In this document: in pieces, positions 33,537-42,815 of the stretch
How positions within the stretch are numbered: position 1 is the stretch's first letter
Layout: the number at the start of each line of letters is the position of its first letter
NCBI RefSeq assembly: GCF_000485595.1
Contig: NW_014577071.1
Span: 1 to 49,028 of the forward strand
DNA from: Priapulus caudatus
Lineage: Eukaryota; Priapulida; Priapulimorpha; Priapulimorphida; Priapulidae
Length of the DNA stretch: 49,028 nt
Direction of reading: 5' to 3'
The notes under the pieces: model-generated
The model's input: only the letters and a program-made list of their open reading frames with translations
What the model was told of the DNA's origin: nothing
Database searches by the model: none
Made by a program: the position numbers and the translations under genes

Positions 33537-33731
33537 CTCGTCTCCTTGACACGGCTGTTCGGGCCCGTGTCACTCACTAACGATCTGTGTGCCCTCTGGT
33601 GAGGTGTGAATAGCGCGCATTCGCGGCGGCCGGTCCGCGCGCCTCGTCGGTCTGGGTTCTGCTCCTTTTGTTGCGAAGACGTGCGACTCTCTGCTATCGC
33701 GTTCCTATATCTCGTGGAAATACTGTCCGGT
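33537..33731 (-). pseudogene. LIM gene exon 7, copy C (broken)
   Basis: 195 bases against 192, with several indels. The donor GAG|GTGAGT is still present. Confidence 0.72.
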
Positions 33732-34648
33732 CTGACCGAGCGTGAGGCGATAACGCGGATGAATGCAGTGTGCAAATGGGGTTTGTTCGTCCCGCGCTTC
33801 TCTCTCCCTCTTTCCGCGCTACCTTAATCTGCTTCAACTCGCCAGCTTCCGCCCCCCTCCTCTCTCCTCTCTCTCTCTCTCTCTCGTCTCTCGCTCACCG
33901 CTATCTATCTATCTAACTACTATCTACTCGTATCTATCTATCTATTATCTATCTATCTATATATCATCTACTTATCTATCACTACTATCTATCTATCTAT
34001 CTATCTATCTATATTATTATCTAATCTATCTATCTAATCTATCTATCTAATCTATCCTATCTATCATCTATCTATCTATATCTATCTATTTATTATTTAT
34101 CCATCTATCTATCTATCTATCTATCTATCATCTATCTATCTATCTATCTTATCTACTATCTATCATCTATCATCTATCTATCTATCCTATCTATCTATCT
34201 TTCCTCTCCTCTCTGCTCTCTCTCTCGTTCTCTCTCGTCCGTCTCTCTCTGCTCTGCTTCGATGTCACTCCCCCCGCTCTCTCTCTCTCTTTCTCTCGAT
34301 CTCTCTCTCTCCTCTCTCTTCTTCTCTCCTCTGCTCGTCTCGCTGTCTCGCTGTCTCTCCCCTCTCTCTCTCGCGCTCTTTCTCCTTCTCTCCACCCCCT
34401 CTCACTTGCTCTCTCTCCCTCCCCCTCTCTTACTCGCGCTCTCTCTCCCTGTTGCTCTCTCTCTCTCTCTCTCTCTCTCCCCTCTTTGCTTTCTCTCTTT
34501 CCCTCCTTTTCTCTCTTGCTCTCTCCCTCTCTGTAGATCTATATCTTTCTCCATCTCTCTCCCTCCCTCTCTCTCCCCATCACTTTCCCCCTCTCCTTCT
34601 GCTTATACGTTCTTCATCAGTAGTGTAAAACGCCACACGGACACTTAC

Positions 34649-34753
34649 CTTGTATGTTTTCCGCACCTCGGGCTCATCGTCCTGTACGGGCTGGTCTCCG
34701 TCCGGTGGTGGGGTGAACGCTCGTGGAGGCGGTGGTTTCTTCTCACCGTCAAC
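34649..34753 (-). CDS. LIM gene exon 6 (intact copy)
   Basis: 35 codons, phase 0 at both ends: VDGEKKPPPPRAFTPPPDGD, then QPVQDDEPEVRKTYK|GTAAGT. The donor is strong; the acceptor (ACACATGAAG) has only a weak pyrimidine tract. It supplies one proline linker of the module series. Its end (EVRKTYK) resembles the end of the big exon 5 (IVRKKY), which suggests an ancient exon duplication. Confidence 0.76.
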
Positions 34754-35404
34754 CTTCATGTGTCAGTGAGGGAATTTGCAATTCGCTTTAGCAACGTAGA
34801 GACATCTCAAGGGGAAAAGCTTTTAGAATAGTTGCGTGGCGTATGGCTGGGAGCAGGTAGAAAAGGGGGCGTGGTTAGTGTGTGAATTTACTCCCACCAC
34901 TCTAGGAAACCCGAGTAAGAGGCAGGTGGTGAATATATTTGTCACGGGCTGTGATTTTCACATAATATAGAGATATTCCTGTGGATCGTGGCAAGGTATG
35001 TGGCTTGTACGGGTCAGAAAGAGTGCATTCTTGACTGATGAAATTTTACTTCTAAACAAAAGCCGATTTCCAGTTTACTAATTCTGTGTCAGACGATATA
35101 GATTTTGAACATGTCATCAAACGATGTCCTCGATAAGAATAATAAAGGTCAATCTCTTGTGTCGGCATACGGCCTATTAATAATGCATATTGAAATAAAC
35201 AAACGCCTCTCGGTCATAAAATAATACATTTACAGCCCGCAAGATGGCACTAGGTGGTCATTGTCTGTAATTGAGGGTACCTACTGTGTATGGACTACTG
35301 TACTGTGTAGTGAGAGAATTCTACCTGTAGCAGGACAGCTCATAAGCAAAAATTTCAACCACTAGATGGCAACCGGCAATCATTACCTGTAACACTCGCA
35401 GCTA

Positions 35405-35681
35405 GGGCCTGCATAGCTCGACCAATCGGAGCGCTCGCAGCTCCTCCCAAAGTGACGCCTCGTCGACCGACCAATCGGAGCTCAGGCGCTAAAGCTGATG
35501 CTGTTTTGTGGTTGCATTATTTAAGCTGGCTATCGTGAGTGGATGGTTACTGGTAAGGGTTAGGGTTAGGGTTAGGGTTAGGGTTAGGGTTTAGCTTTAT
35601 ATTTATCAGCTTTAGTGCCTGAGCTGTGAGCGCTCCGATTGGTAGGTCGACGACGCGTCACTTTGGGAGGTATGCAGGCCT
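35405..35681. mobile_element. Fold-back element enclosing a TTAGGG array
   Basis: The outer words GGGCCTGCATA (left) and TATGCAGGCC (right) face each other. Inside them CTCCCAAAGTGACGCCTCGT, CGACC, CCAATCGGAG and CTCAGGCGCTAAAGCTGAT on the left match the inverse of the right arm (ATCAGCTTTAGTGCCTGAG ... CTCCGATTGG ... GTCACTTTGGGAG). The centre carries about six tandem GGGTTA units. The left arm has an extra AATCGGAGCGCTCGCAGCT-type segment. No open frame is present, so it is non-autonomous. Confidence 0.75.
35554..35594 (+). repeat. Interstitial telomeric repeat (GGGTTA)6
   Basis: Six nearly perfect GGGTTA units, the cleanest telomere-type array in the window, lying at the centre of the fold-back element. 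Confidence 0.92.
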
Positions 35682-37650
35682 ACCTGTAACTATCTCAATA
35701 CTTAGTTTAACTAAGGAGACTGCACGAGTTCTGACAATTTCATTAATCGCGTTGTTACTTGGTTTGATGGTAATTAATAAATTGAAATGTTCGCAGTCAA
35801 AGTAACGCCTTAACCACTTTTTATAGCAAAACACTATAACGTTTAATTAATAAATTTCAGATTAATCCTTTCCTTCGTGAATAATGAAAACGGCAAAAAT
35901 GCACTACTAGAATAAATATATGAATACGTGATGTTGAATTTGTCAAGTTGATGTTTTTTGGTTTAAATATGACCTGAAACCTACATGCCATAAATTCAGC
36001 CACGATGGCAAACAAACAATTAAAAATCGAGCATTTTACAGTAAACGTTCATAATGACCTTCATGACGTTTCATATTTCACTTGCCCCTTAAACTCGTAG
36101 ATGCCAATTTCGTGTTATACGCCTGCTTAGAGTAGGTATGTAATTAGATAATTAGATGATTAGAGAAGGTGGAGAAGGTATGCGAAGGAACTGAAACGGT
36201 CATCTTGAAACAATAATCACTTTAAAGCAATAGGTGATTAGAAGTAGAGCTATTCTCGGTTCAAAATTAATTTGGTCGAATAACTGTAAGAGTAGCAGAA
36301 GATGTAGCGAATAAGTATGAGAATACTAAGTCTTGTTATTCATATTATTAACCCAGAATTCACCAGCACCGAGCGAGTGTAATAAGTAAAGAGCAGCAGG
36401 ATTAAAATAGTGATTTTTTCTCCATTTATTGCAATTTTAACAGTTGCTACACCATACACAGGATACAAAAGATGTTATATTAGTAACTTAGCAATCAGAC
36501 ATTCGGAAGCAAAAAAATGAGACATGTAAGTAATTCATTAATAGTGTTAGTCTAGAACAATTATAAAATATTAGTGCGTTATAGATTGACATTCACTCTC
36601 ATTCAATTTCAAAGTTAATCGTCAAGATACTGAATTAACATGCACACGCGCGCGCACACGTGTTCCTGCCTACAGCCCCCCACTCGCAGGTCAACATAAT
36701 TAGTAGGTGTTATATTAGACAATTCATTTATCTATGTACAACAAAGGGGACATCGAAAACATTCTGTACACATTCACTGGAAACTGTCAACGGCGTTGAA
36801 ATAAAATCGAGGGGATTACATATGGCTGGATCGATTCACACGCGCGGAAAACGCGTAGATTAGTAACGTATACTCTTCGCTTGTAGTAAAGTATGTCCAG
36901 TGTTCATCAGTCGACAGGAAACATCAACATGTGTGAAGCGTTCTATCATTCACGTATCATTTGCCTACACGCACGTGTGCAGTATCACTTTGTTTTCATG
37001 CAGCTGTGGTGTACAAACATTTGCGTTGCATTCCTGGAATTTGTACATCCGATTTACAAACCTATATTTGCAGCGCCCTTCGTCGTTCATGTATTTGTAC
37101 TAAACACGCGCATATTTGAAGCTTTCTCCGGGTTTATATAGCTGTGGTACACAGAATCCTTGCCTATGACCAGCCCTCCTGATATTTGTGCCTAAACGTG
37201 TCACTTGTGAAAACTTGTATGGAAACTTGAAAGAGAGAGGACAAGTAGAGAATGTAAAGCTAGGTTGCGCAGGGATATATGAGTTTCTTGTCTGTACGTT
37301 TAGTGGTCGTTACTGCACAAGAATCATGGCAAATAAAGTATACTTTCATCCGAATAAGCATAGAGATAATCTCAGAGCATCTACTTATACCTGTGACCTG
37401 GGGTGTCATCTTGACACCTACATACATCGATTACATGCACGGGTAGTTGATGACCTTTGACCTGTAAGGCGCATCAATTTCTGGGCGTTTTGACCTTTTA
37501 CTATGCTTTGTGCAGGATAGTAGAAGAATTCGGACACATGATACACGGGGAGTTACAGAAGTCCATGGTCTATTATCTATATGATGCCAGTGGTCTGTAG
37601 TAACGATGATCGAACAACTACTAGCTAACGATTCACACTACACTTAACAG

Positions 37651-38180
37651 ATGGCGCCAGCAGTTACAAGTGACAACAAGTCCTATCGCTTTTTCATGCA
37701 GATGATGTTAGAATGCTGTATAAGGCAATGTGTTGCACTACGTCAGAGAGATGGCGCCACCGTTGCTCGCCGACAACCTACGCGCCGGGTTCTCGCTGTA
37801 CACTGCCATTCTATCCCGCTTTGCGCGACATAGGGCGCCGCTACTCCTCGCGAGTTGCAGTAATTACTTCACGGACCCCCTCAAGTCCATCCACGGACCC
37901 CCTCAAGCCCATCCACGGACCCCAAAGTGGTCCACGGACCACAGGGTAAGAACCCCTGTCCTACACAGTCAGCATGAGCATGCTTTACAAGGCCATGTTT
38001 TCCTGCGATGCACGACAGATGGCGCCACTAAATTCCCGCCGATCTGAAATTTCAGAGTCCTGCCACGCGACGCTGCGCTACATTCATTTCCACGCGCGAC
38101 CTATAACCAATTTCCGGCGACCCTCCCGCGCGAACCAAGCCGTACGAGGCTGTTACTCCACCCCGCGACATATGGCGCCA
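37651..38180 (+). repeat. Cluster of ATGGCGCCA-ending degenerate repeats
   Basis: CAGATGGCGCCAG (37,650), GAGATGGCGCCAC (37,750), CATAGGGCGCCGC (37,830), CAGATGGCGCCAC (38,018) and CATATGGCGCCAC (38,169) occur within 530 bases. Several are preceded by related sequence (GCTNTANAAGGCNATGT ... CGACAG), so they are diverged repeat units of 50-150 bases. The shared word resembles the animal CTCF core. Confidence 0.6.
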
Positions 38181-41100
38181 CTAGTACTTCTTTCTGACGA
38201 TCTGAACGTCGCGCTCGCCGTCGTCGTCGTAAGCGACCGACGGCATCGACCGGCAGCGCTGCGGCGGCGACGGCCCGCACACGCCGCCGTCGTCGTAGTA
38301 AACGACCGCGTCGTCCGCGACCGGTTCCTCTAAGCTGCGGAACCGCGCGAGCGCGCTGTGCTTCGCCTCTCGCAGCGTGTCCATCTCCCGCAGCACCGCG
38401 CCGCGCTCCTCCGTGATCTGGCGCCCGCGGCGGCGGCGCCGCGCCGCCTCGTCGCCGGGCGACGGCGGCTGCGGCTCGGCGAGCGACACTTCGCGGATCT
38501 CGTCGCGCACCTTCTGCAGCGTCTCGTCGCTGCTGCTGCTGCAGCAACTCTTCTCCGGAGAGCAGAGCGCTGCCTTCGCCGCGTGCACGGCGTGCGCGCG
38601 TTTTACCTGCTTCAGCTCCTTCGACACCTCGATGTAGTCGGTGTCGTCCTCCGACTCGAACGAGTACGGCGACAGCTGCTCGCCCGCCGCCGTGTCGTCG
38701 GCGTACGCGAGTTTCCGTGGCGACGGCGTGCGGTCCTCCTCGTCGGATGTCGCGTGGTTGGTGATGACGACCGGTCTCCGTGGCGACGACCTCTCTTCGT
38801 CCGAGTATCTCGGCGATGCGAGGTCGTCGTCGGCGAACTGTCTCCGTGGCGACGACGCGAGGTCGTCGTCGTCGTCGTCGTCGACGCGATGTTTCCGTGG
38901 CGACGCCGACGATCGTGCGTTTATGTCGGCGATCGCGTGGCTGCTGTAGGAAGGAGCCTGCGAGAAGTCCAGCGTGGCTGGAGGCCGTCTCCCTCCTCCC
39001 TCCTCCTCTATCGTCTGGAAGCGGCGCAGCGCGGCGAGCTTCGCTTCGTGCGCTTGCTCCTGCAGCATCCTCTCCTCCTCATCCTCCTCCTCCTCCTGCT
39101 GCACGGGCGCGCGGTCCGGGGGAAGCTCGAGTGAAGGGTGAAGGTCTTCGATCCACGAGTCGCGGCTTTCCTCCGGGGGAGGAGTGATCGCGCGCGGCGG
39201 CGGTGGCGCCATCTTTTGCTGCTCAGGACGCTTCCACCCGCCGCCGCCGCCGCCGCGTTCCAGAGTCTGGAACTTCTGCAGCGCGGCGACGCGCGTCTCC
39301 CGCGCCGCCCCCAGGGTGCGCTGCAGCTCCGCCTGCCGACGCACGCACTCACCGTCCTCGTCCGACGACGACGAATCGGTATCGACGATTCCGCGGATGC
39401 TCGCCTGCGGGGGCGGGGTTATGGAGCGGAGGGGCGGAGGCTGAGCGTGCTCGGTCTGTAGGCCGCTCCCGCGCTCTATTGTGTGCCACCGCGCTCCTCC
39501 TCCTCTGCCGCTTCCCTTCTCGATCGTCTGCCACTTGAGCAGCGCCGACTGCTTCGTCTCCCGCGCATGCGCGAACGCCTCCTTCAACTCCTGGTCGTCG
39601 CGGCGACCGGTGGCGTCGCCCTCGCTGCCCGAGCTGTCTGATCGCGCGCGTCCGAAGACCAACACGCCGTCCGGTGGCGGCGTGATCGAGTGCAGCGGCG
39701 GTAGCGCCCCCTCGCGGCGGTCGCCGCGGTCGGTGACGTCGTCGTCGTCGTCGCGGCGACCGCGCTCGAGCATGCGGAAGCGCTGCAGGGCAGCGTTCTT
39801 CGTCGCGCGGCCCAGCTCCCGCGCCTCGCTCAACTCCGCCGCGCGCGTGTCCACCTCCTCGACCTCCACGGGTTCGGCGACCCCGAGCACCATCGCGAGG
39901 TCGTCGTCGGCATGGTAGTCGCGCGGAGGCGTGATCGCGCGCACGGGCGGTGGCGCATCCACCGGCGCCCCCTGGCGATTGCCCTGCTCGAGCTGCTGGA
40001 ACTTTGCGAGCGCCGCCTGGCGCGTGCGCCGCGCGCTCTCGATCCGCTCATCATCGTCGTCGGCATCGTCGAGGTCGGACGAGCGGCGGTCGCCGGGCGA
40101 CACCTCGTGGCCCGCGTCCTGGTACGGAAGCTGCACGTTCCAGCGTGGCGGCGGTCGCGCGCGCGGCGCGTCGTCGCGCGGCGGCAGAAACGCCTGCGGC
40201 GCCCCCTGCATGCTCTGGAAGTGAGCGAGCGCGGAGCGCTTGGACACATGCGCGAGCGCGTGGGCTTCACGCAGCTCTTGCTCCCGCTCAGCCTCGCGCG
40301 CATCCTCCTCCTCTTCCTCGTCGTCCGATGCGGGACTCAACCCGTTGAAGTCCGGCGGCGGGGTGATGGAGCGGATGGGCGGGGGAGCGGCGATGCCGCG
40401 GCGCGGCGCCAGGATGTCCTGCTCCTCGGCTCCACCTCCGCCGCTGCTCTCCATGTTCTGGAATCGCGCGAGGGCGGCGCGTTTGCTCTCCTGCGCGAGC
40501 GCGCGCGTCTCCTCCAGCTCTCGCTCCCTCCCCCGGGCATCCTCCCCCTCCCCCTCCTCCTCTTCCTCCTCGTCTTCGTAGCCGGTGAAGTCGAGAGGCG
40601 GCGTGATGCAGCGTACGGGAGGCGGCGCGGCGTGTTCGTTGTTGTCGTCGCCGGCGGTCGGGGAGCGCTTCCACGCGTCGCCGTTCTCCAGCAACTTGAA
40701 ACGCTCGAGCGCTAGCCGCTTGCTCTCCTGCGCGTACGTCTGCGTCTCCTCTCGCTCCACCAGCCGAATGTTTACCTCCTCCTCCTCCTCCTCCTCCTCT
40801 TCCTCCTCCTCCTCGTGCGTGGCGTAGAGGGGCGGGGTTATCGCGCGTACGGGCGGGGGCGACCACCGATCGTGGTCATGCATGCGGTTAGTGTGGGGCG
40901 ACGCGACACTCTCCAAACCCTGAAACTTGGCGAACGACTCGGTGCGACGCTCCTTCGCGTGCGCCATCAGAGCCTCGATCTCGTGCTGCGGCGAGGTGGC
41001 GGCGCCACCGTCGGAGTCGTCGTCGGACATGCTGTCGGCATGCGCTCGCTCGGCATGCAGTGTGGACGCATGCGTGTTAGTGGCGTCCGCTTCGATGCCA

Positions 41101-41279
41101 TCGTCACCTACCTCGTCCGGCTGGCTCTCGAGGTGACGAAACTTGGCGAGGAGGCTACCTGTGGCCTTGATCTGCGACAGTTCGGATGCGAACTCGTTCT
41201 CGGTGTTCTGCGGCTTCGGCTGGTACTCGAGGTCCGACTCCATCCTCTCGCGTTCTTTCCTCAGTCGCTCAAACTCCTC
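38181..41279 (-). CDS. LIM gene exon 5: main module exon
   Basis: It starts after CTCTGTCCCATCACAG in phase 0 (EEFERLRKERERMESDLEYQ) and is open for 1,032 codons to TAG at 38,181-38,183. At least eight modules follow one another. Each has a helix such as AALARFQNMES, ALAKFQQLEQ or AALQRFRMLE, then a charged linker, then PPPxRxITPPPxx (seen as PPVRAITPP, PPPIRSITPPPDF, PPPLRSITPPPQA, PPPPRAITPPPEE). There are acidic runs and a Ser/Arg-rich segment with SPRR repeats (about 38.75-38.9 kb). The protein is probably extended and proline-spaced. The 3' end is unresolved: no strong phase-0 donor is seen before the stop, so this may be the last exon of a short isoform, or a weak internal donor (for example GGC|GTGTGC near 38,280) joins it to exon 6. 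GC content is much higher than in the introns. Confidence 0.86.
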   Translation of the reverse strand, partial: EEFERLRKERERMESDLEYQPKPQNTENEFASELSQIKATGSLLAKFRHLESQPDEVGDDGIEADATNTHASTLHAERAHADSMSDDDSDGGAATSPQHEIEALMAHAKERRTESFAKFQGLESVASPHTNRMHDHDRWSPPPVRAITPPLYATHEEEEEEEEEEEEEVNIRLVEREETQTYAQESKRLALERFKLLENGDAWKRSPTAGDDNNEHAAPPPVRCITPPLDFTGYEDEEEEEEGEGEDARGRERELEETRALAQESKRAALARFQNMESSGGGGAEEQDILAPRRGIAAPPPIRSITPPPDFNGLSPASDDEEEEEDAREAEREQELREAHALAHVSKRSALAHFQSMQGAPQAFLPPRDDAPRARPPPRWNVQLPYQDAGHEVSPGDRRSSDLDDADDDDERIESARRTRQAALAKFQQLEQGNRQGAPVDAPPPVRAITPPRDYHADDDLAMVLGVAEPVEVEEVDTRAAELSEARELGRATKNAALQRFRMLERGRRDDDDDVTDRGDRREGALPPLHSITPPPDGVLVFGRARSDSSGSEGDATGRRDDQELKEAFAHARETKQSALLKWQTIEKGSGRGGGARWHTIERGSGLQTEHAQPPPLRSITPPPQASIRGIVDTDSSSSDEDGECVRRQAELQRTLGAARETRVAALQKFQTLERGGGGGGWKRPEQQKMAPPPPRAITPPPEESRDSWIEDLHPSLELPPDRAPVQQEEEEDEEERMLQEQAHEAKLAALRRFQTIEEEGGGRRPPATLDFSQAPSYSSHAIADINARSSASPRKHRVDDDDDDDLASSPRRQFADDDLASPRYSDEERSSPRRPVVITNHATSDEEDRTPSPRKLAYADDTAAGEQLSPYSFESEDDTDYIEVSKELKQVKRAHAVHAAKAALCSPEKSCCSSSSDETLQKVRDEIREVSLAEPQPPSPGDEAARRRRRGRQITEERGAVLREMDTLREAKHSALARFRSLEEPVADDAVVYYDDGGVCGPSPPQRCRSMPSVAYDDDGERDVQIVRKKY

Positions 41280-41694
41280 CTGTGATGGGACAGAGAGAAT
41301 GGCAATGGCTACCAGTGCAGAGTTGTTACATAAAGTGTAAAACAGCATACTACACCACGCGTAATAACGTGCGCACTAGAATTACTACTAATAAGTCATT
41401 AGAAAACAATAAAATTATATCCTAACTCCTCCTAGGGAACACAGAGAATGGCTTTCATTGAACAGTTGGTACACAGAATCTATAGGGGTATAATCCACCA
41501 CGTTTAATGCTCGAATATGTGTCATTAAAAAGGAATAAAATTATAGGTGAACTGATCATCATATAACCAGCCAATAAGATGAAATTGACAGTGTTATCCA
41601 TACTTTTTACTAATAACTATGTAGCATTTTCTTGTGTGTATATTACCTGTAATTAGTGTTACCTATGCCAGTTACCTGCAATTACTTTAGTTAC

Positions 41695-41883
41695 CTGTAT
41701 TTTGCGCTGTTTCTCGGCTGTGGCTGTGTCAGTGCTGTCACTAGCCTGACCTTCAAATTTGCCCTTGAGATTACCGAGTCCCTCGTAATCGATCTTCTCC
41801 ACGCTCTTTTTGATTTCTTTCGACTTTGGACCCTCCTCGAACTTGGATTTCATCGACTTCACTTCCTCACTTGAAATGATGAT
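41695..41883 (-). CDS. LIM gene exon 4
   Basis: From CCATCTCTCTATAG|ATCATC to ATACAG|GTAACT, both phase 0, 63 codons. IIISSEEVKSMKSKFEEGPK opens it, and YEGLGNLKGKFEGQ follows in a second helix; the end is EKQRKIQ, which runs into EEFERL of exon 5. Two KF motifs (MKSKFEEG and LKGKFEGQ) are the prototype of the helix motif seen later in the protein. Both splice sites are good. Confidence 0.88.
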
Positions 41884-41941
41884 CTATAGAGAGATGGTTT
41901 CAGTTAGTCGTGGTTCATGATGCCTCGATAGCTGGCACTCA

Positions 41942-42158
41942 GGGGCCCGTTGTCAGAAACAAAATTAGTCTTAACATTAGTCTTAACATTGACTTTTTCT
42001 CTTAGACCGTCGACAGAAACGCTGCCAAGTTACGAGAATGAAAAATCGTAGCAGATTTCCTCATGACAATACAAAACAAAGTGATGTCGACGGTCTTGGA
42101 GAAATTGTTAATGTTAAAACTAATGTTAAGACTAATTTTGTTTCTGACAACGGGCCCC
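41942..42158. mobile_element. MITE-like element with long inverted repeats
   Basis: The ends GGGGCCCGTTGTCAGAAACA and TGTTTCTGACAACGGGCCCC are perfect inverses. The inverted match continues through AAATTAGTCTTAACATTAG and, with a few changes, to GACCGTCGAC, about 75 bases per arm. The total is about 217 bases with no open frame. It sits in the intron between exons 3 and 4. I could not identify a clear target-site duplication. Confidence 0.88.
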
Positions 42159-42264
42159 AGGTTATTCACAGTTATGGAGGAGAAGTAGGAGAACAAGATA
42201 CTCGCTGGGTAGGAGGAGGGTACATGGATGCAATTAGAGCAAGTCAACGCTGCTGAAACTGATC

Positions 42265-42733
42265 CTTCTCCTCACCTCCTCCCATTATACTCAGCTGCTC
42301 CTCTTAAAATCTCCTCCTCCTGTTGCACTAACCTCCTCTTACACTCACCACCTCCGGTCTCACTCACCTCCTCCTTTTATACGCATGGGCTCCCGTTATA
42401 CTCGCCTCCTTATCGTATGCATGGTGCCTCCTCTTACACTCGCCTTCTCCATGCTACACTCGCCTCCTTCTGTTACACTCCCCTCCCCCCTTATACTCGC
42501 CTCCTTCTGTTACACTCGCCTTCCTCCTCTTACACTCGCCTCCTTCTGTTACACTCACCTCCCCCTCTTACACTCGCCTCCTTCTGTTACACTCACCTCC
42601 CCCTCTTACACTCGCCTCCTTCTGTTACACTCACCTCCTCCTCTTACACTCGCCTCCCTCTGTTACACTCACCTCCTCCTCTTACACTCGCCTTCTCCAT
42701 GCTACACTCGCCCCTCCCCTCTGTTACACTTAC
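42265..42733 (-). repeat. Intronic minisatellite built from a splice donor
   Basis: The 19/38-base units on the minus strand read GGAGGTGAGTGTAACAGAAG alternating with GGAGGCGAGTGTAAGAGG. The array begins immediately at the donor of exon 3 (GAGGAG|GTAAGTGTAAC). About six units carry an exact GGAG|GTGAGTG donor-like core; most of the others have GC in place of GT. The plus-strand leucine/tyrosine/threonine-rich frames at 42,228-42,845 are its translation. Confidence 0.88.
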
Positions 42734-42815
42734 CTCCTCCTCTGTCGTTCCGTTCTGTGTAGGCACGCCGTCTGTGTCATCACCAAACTCGCCCAGCAAG
42801 GCTTCCGATGCGAGT
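42734..42815 (-). CDS. LIM gene exon 3
   Basis: 82 bases. After TTTCTCTTTCGTGCAG one base completes a Thr codon begun in exon 2, then LASEALLGEFGDDTDGVPTQ and NGTTEEE. It ends at GAG|GTAAGT in phase 0. The other two frames contain stops before the donor. The reading joins ETAGMLN-T of exon 2 to LASEALL and EEE to IIISSEE of exon 4. Confidence 0.82.

Larger units (their letters stand above)
31328..35060 (-). repeat. Triplicated unit, copy C (partial)
   Basis: Begins at the equivalent of 23,750, carries broken exons 9, 8 and 7, a degraded CTAT/CT tract (about 33,850-34,500), and an intact exon 6. It is the only copy contiguous with unique sequence upstream of the gene segment. Its first part is indel-rich; quality improves markedly after about 34,600. 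Confidence 0.88.
35061..38180. other. Intron 5 / unique spacer
   Basis: Single-copy, AT-rich to 37.5 kb, then GC-richer. It holds the fold-back element with telomeric repeats (35,405-35,681), a GATGGC-motif cluster (37.65-38.18 kb), and a 22-bp tandem repeat CCACGGACCCCCTCAAGYCC plus AT at about 37,869-37,938. I recognise no exon. Plus-strand frames between 36.6 and 38.3 kb show no domain. Confidence 0.6.

Noticed and set aside
10369-41279. Xin repeats, suggested by the XIRP2-like LIM domain
   Set aside because: I looked for the Xin-type 16-residue actin-binding repeat in the long exons and did not see it; the repeats present have a different pattern.
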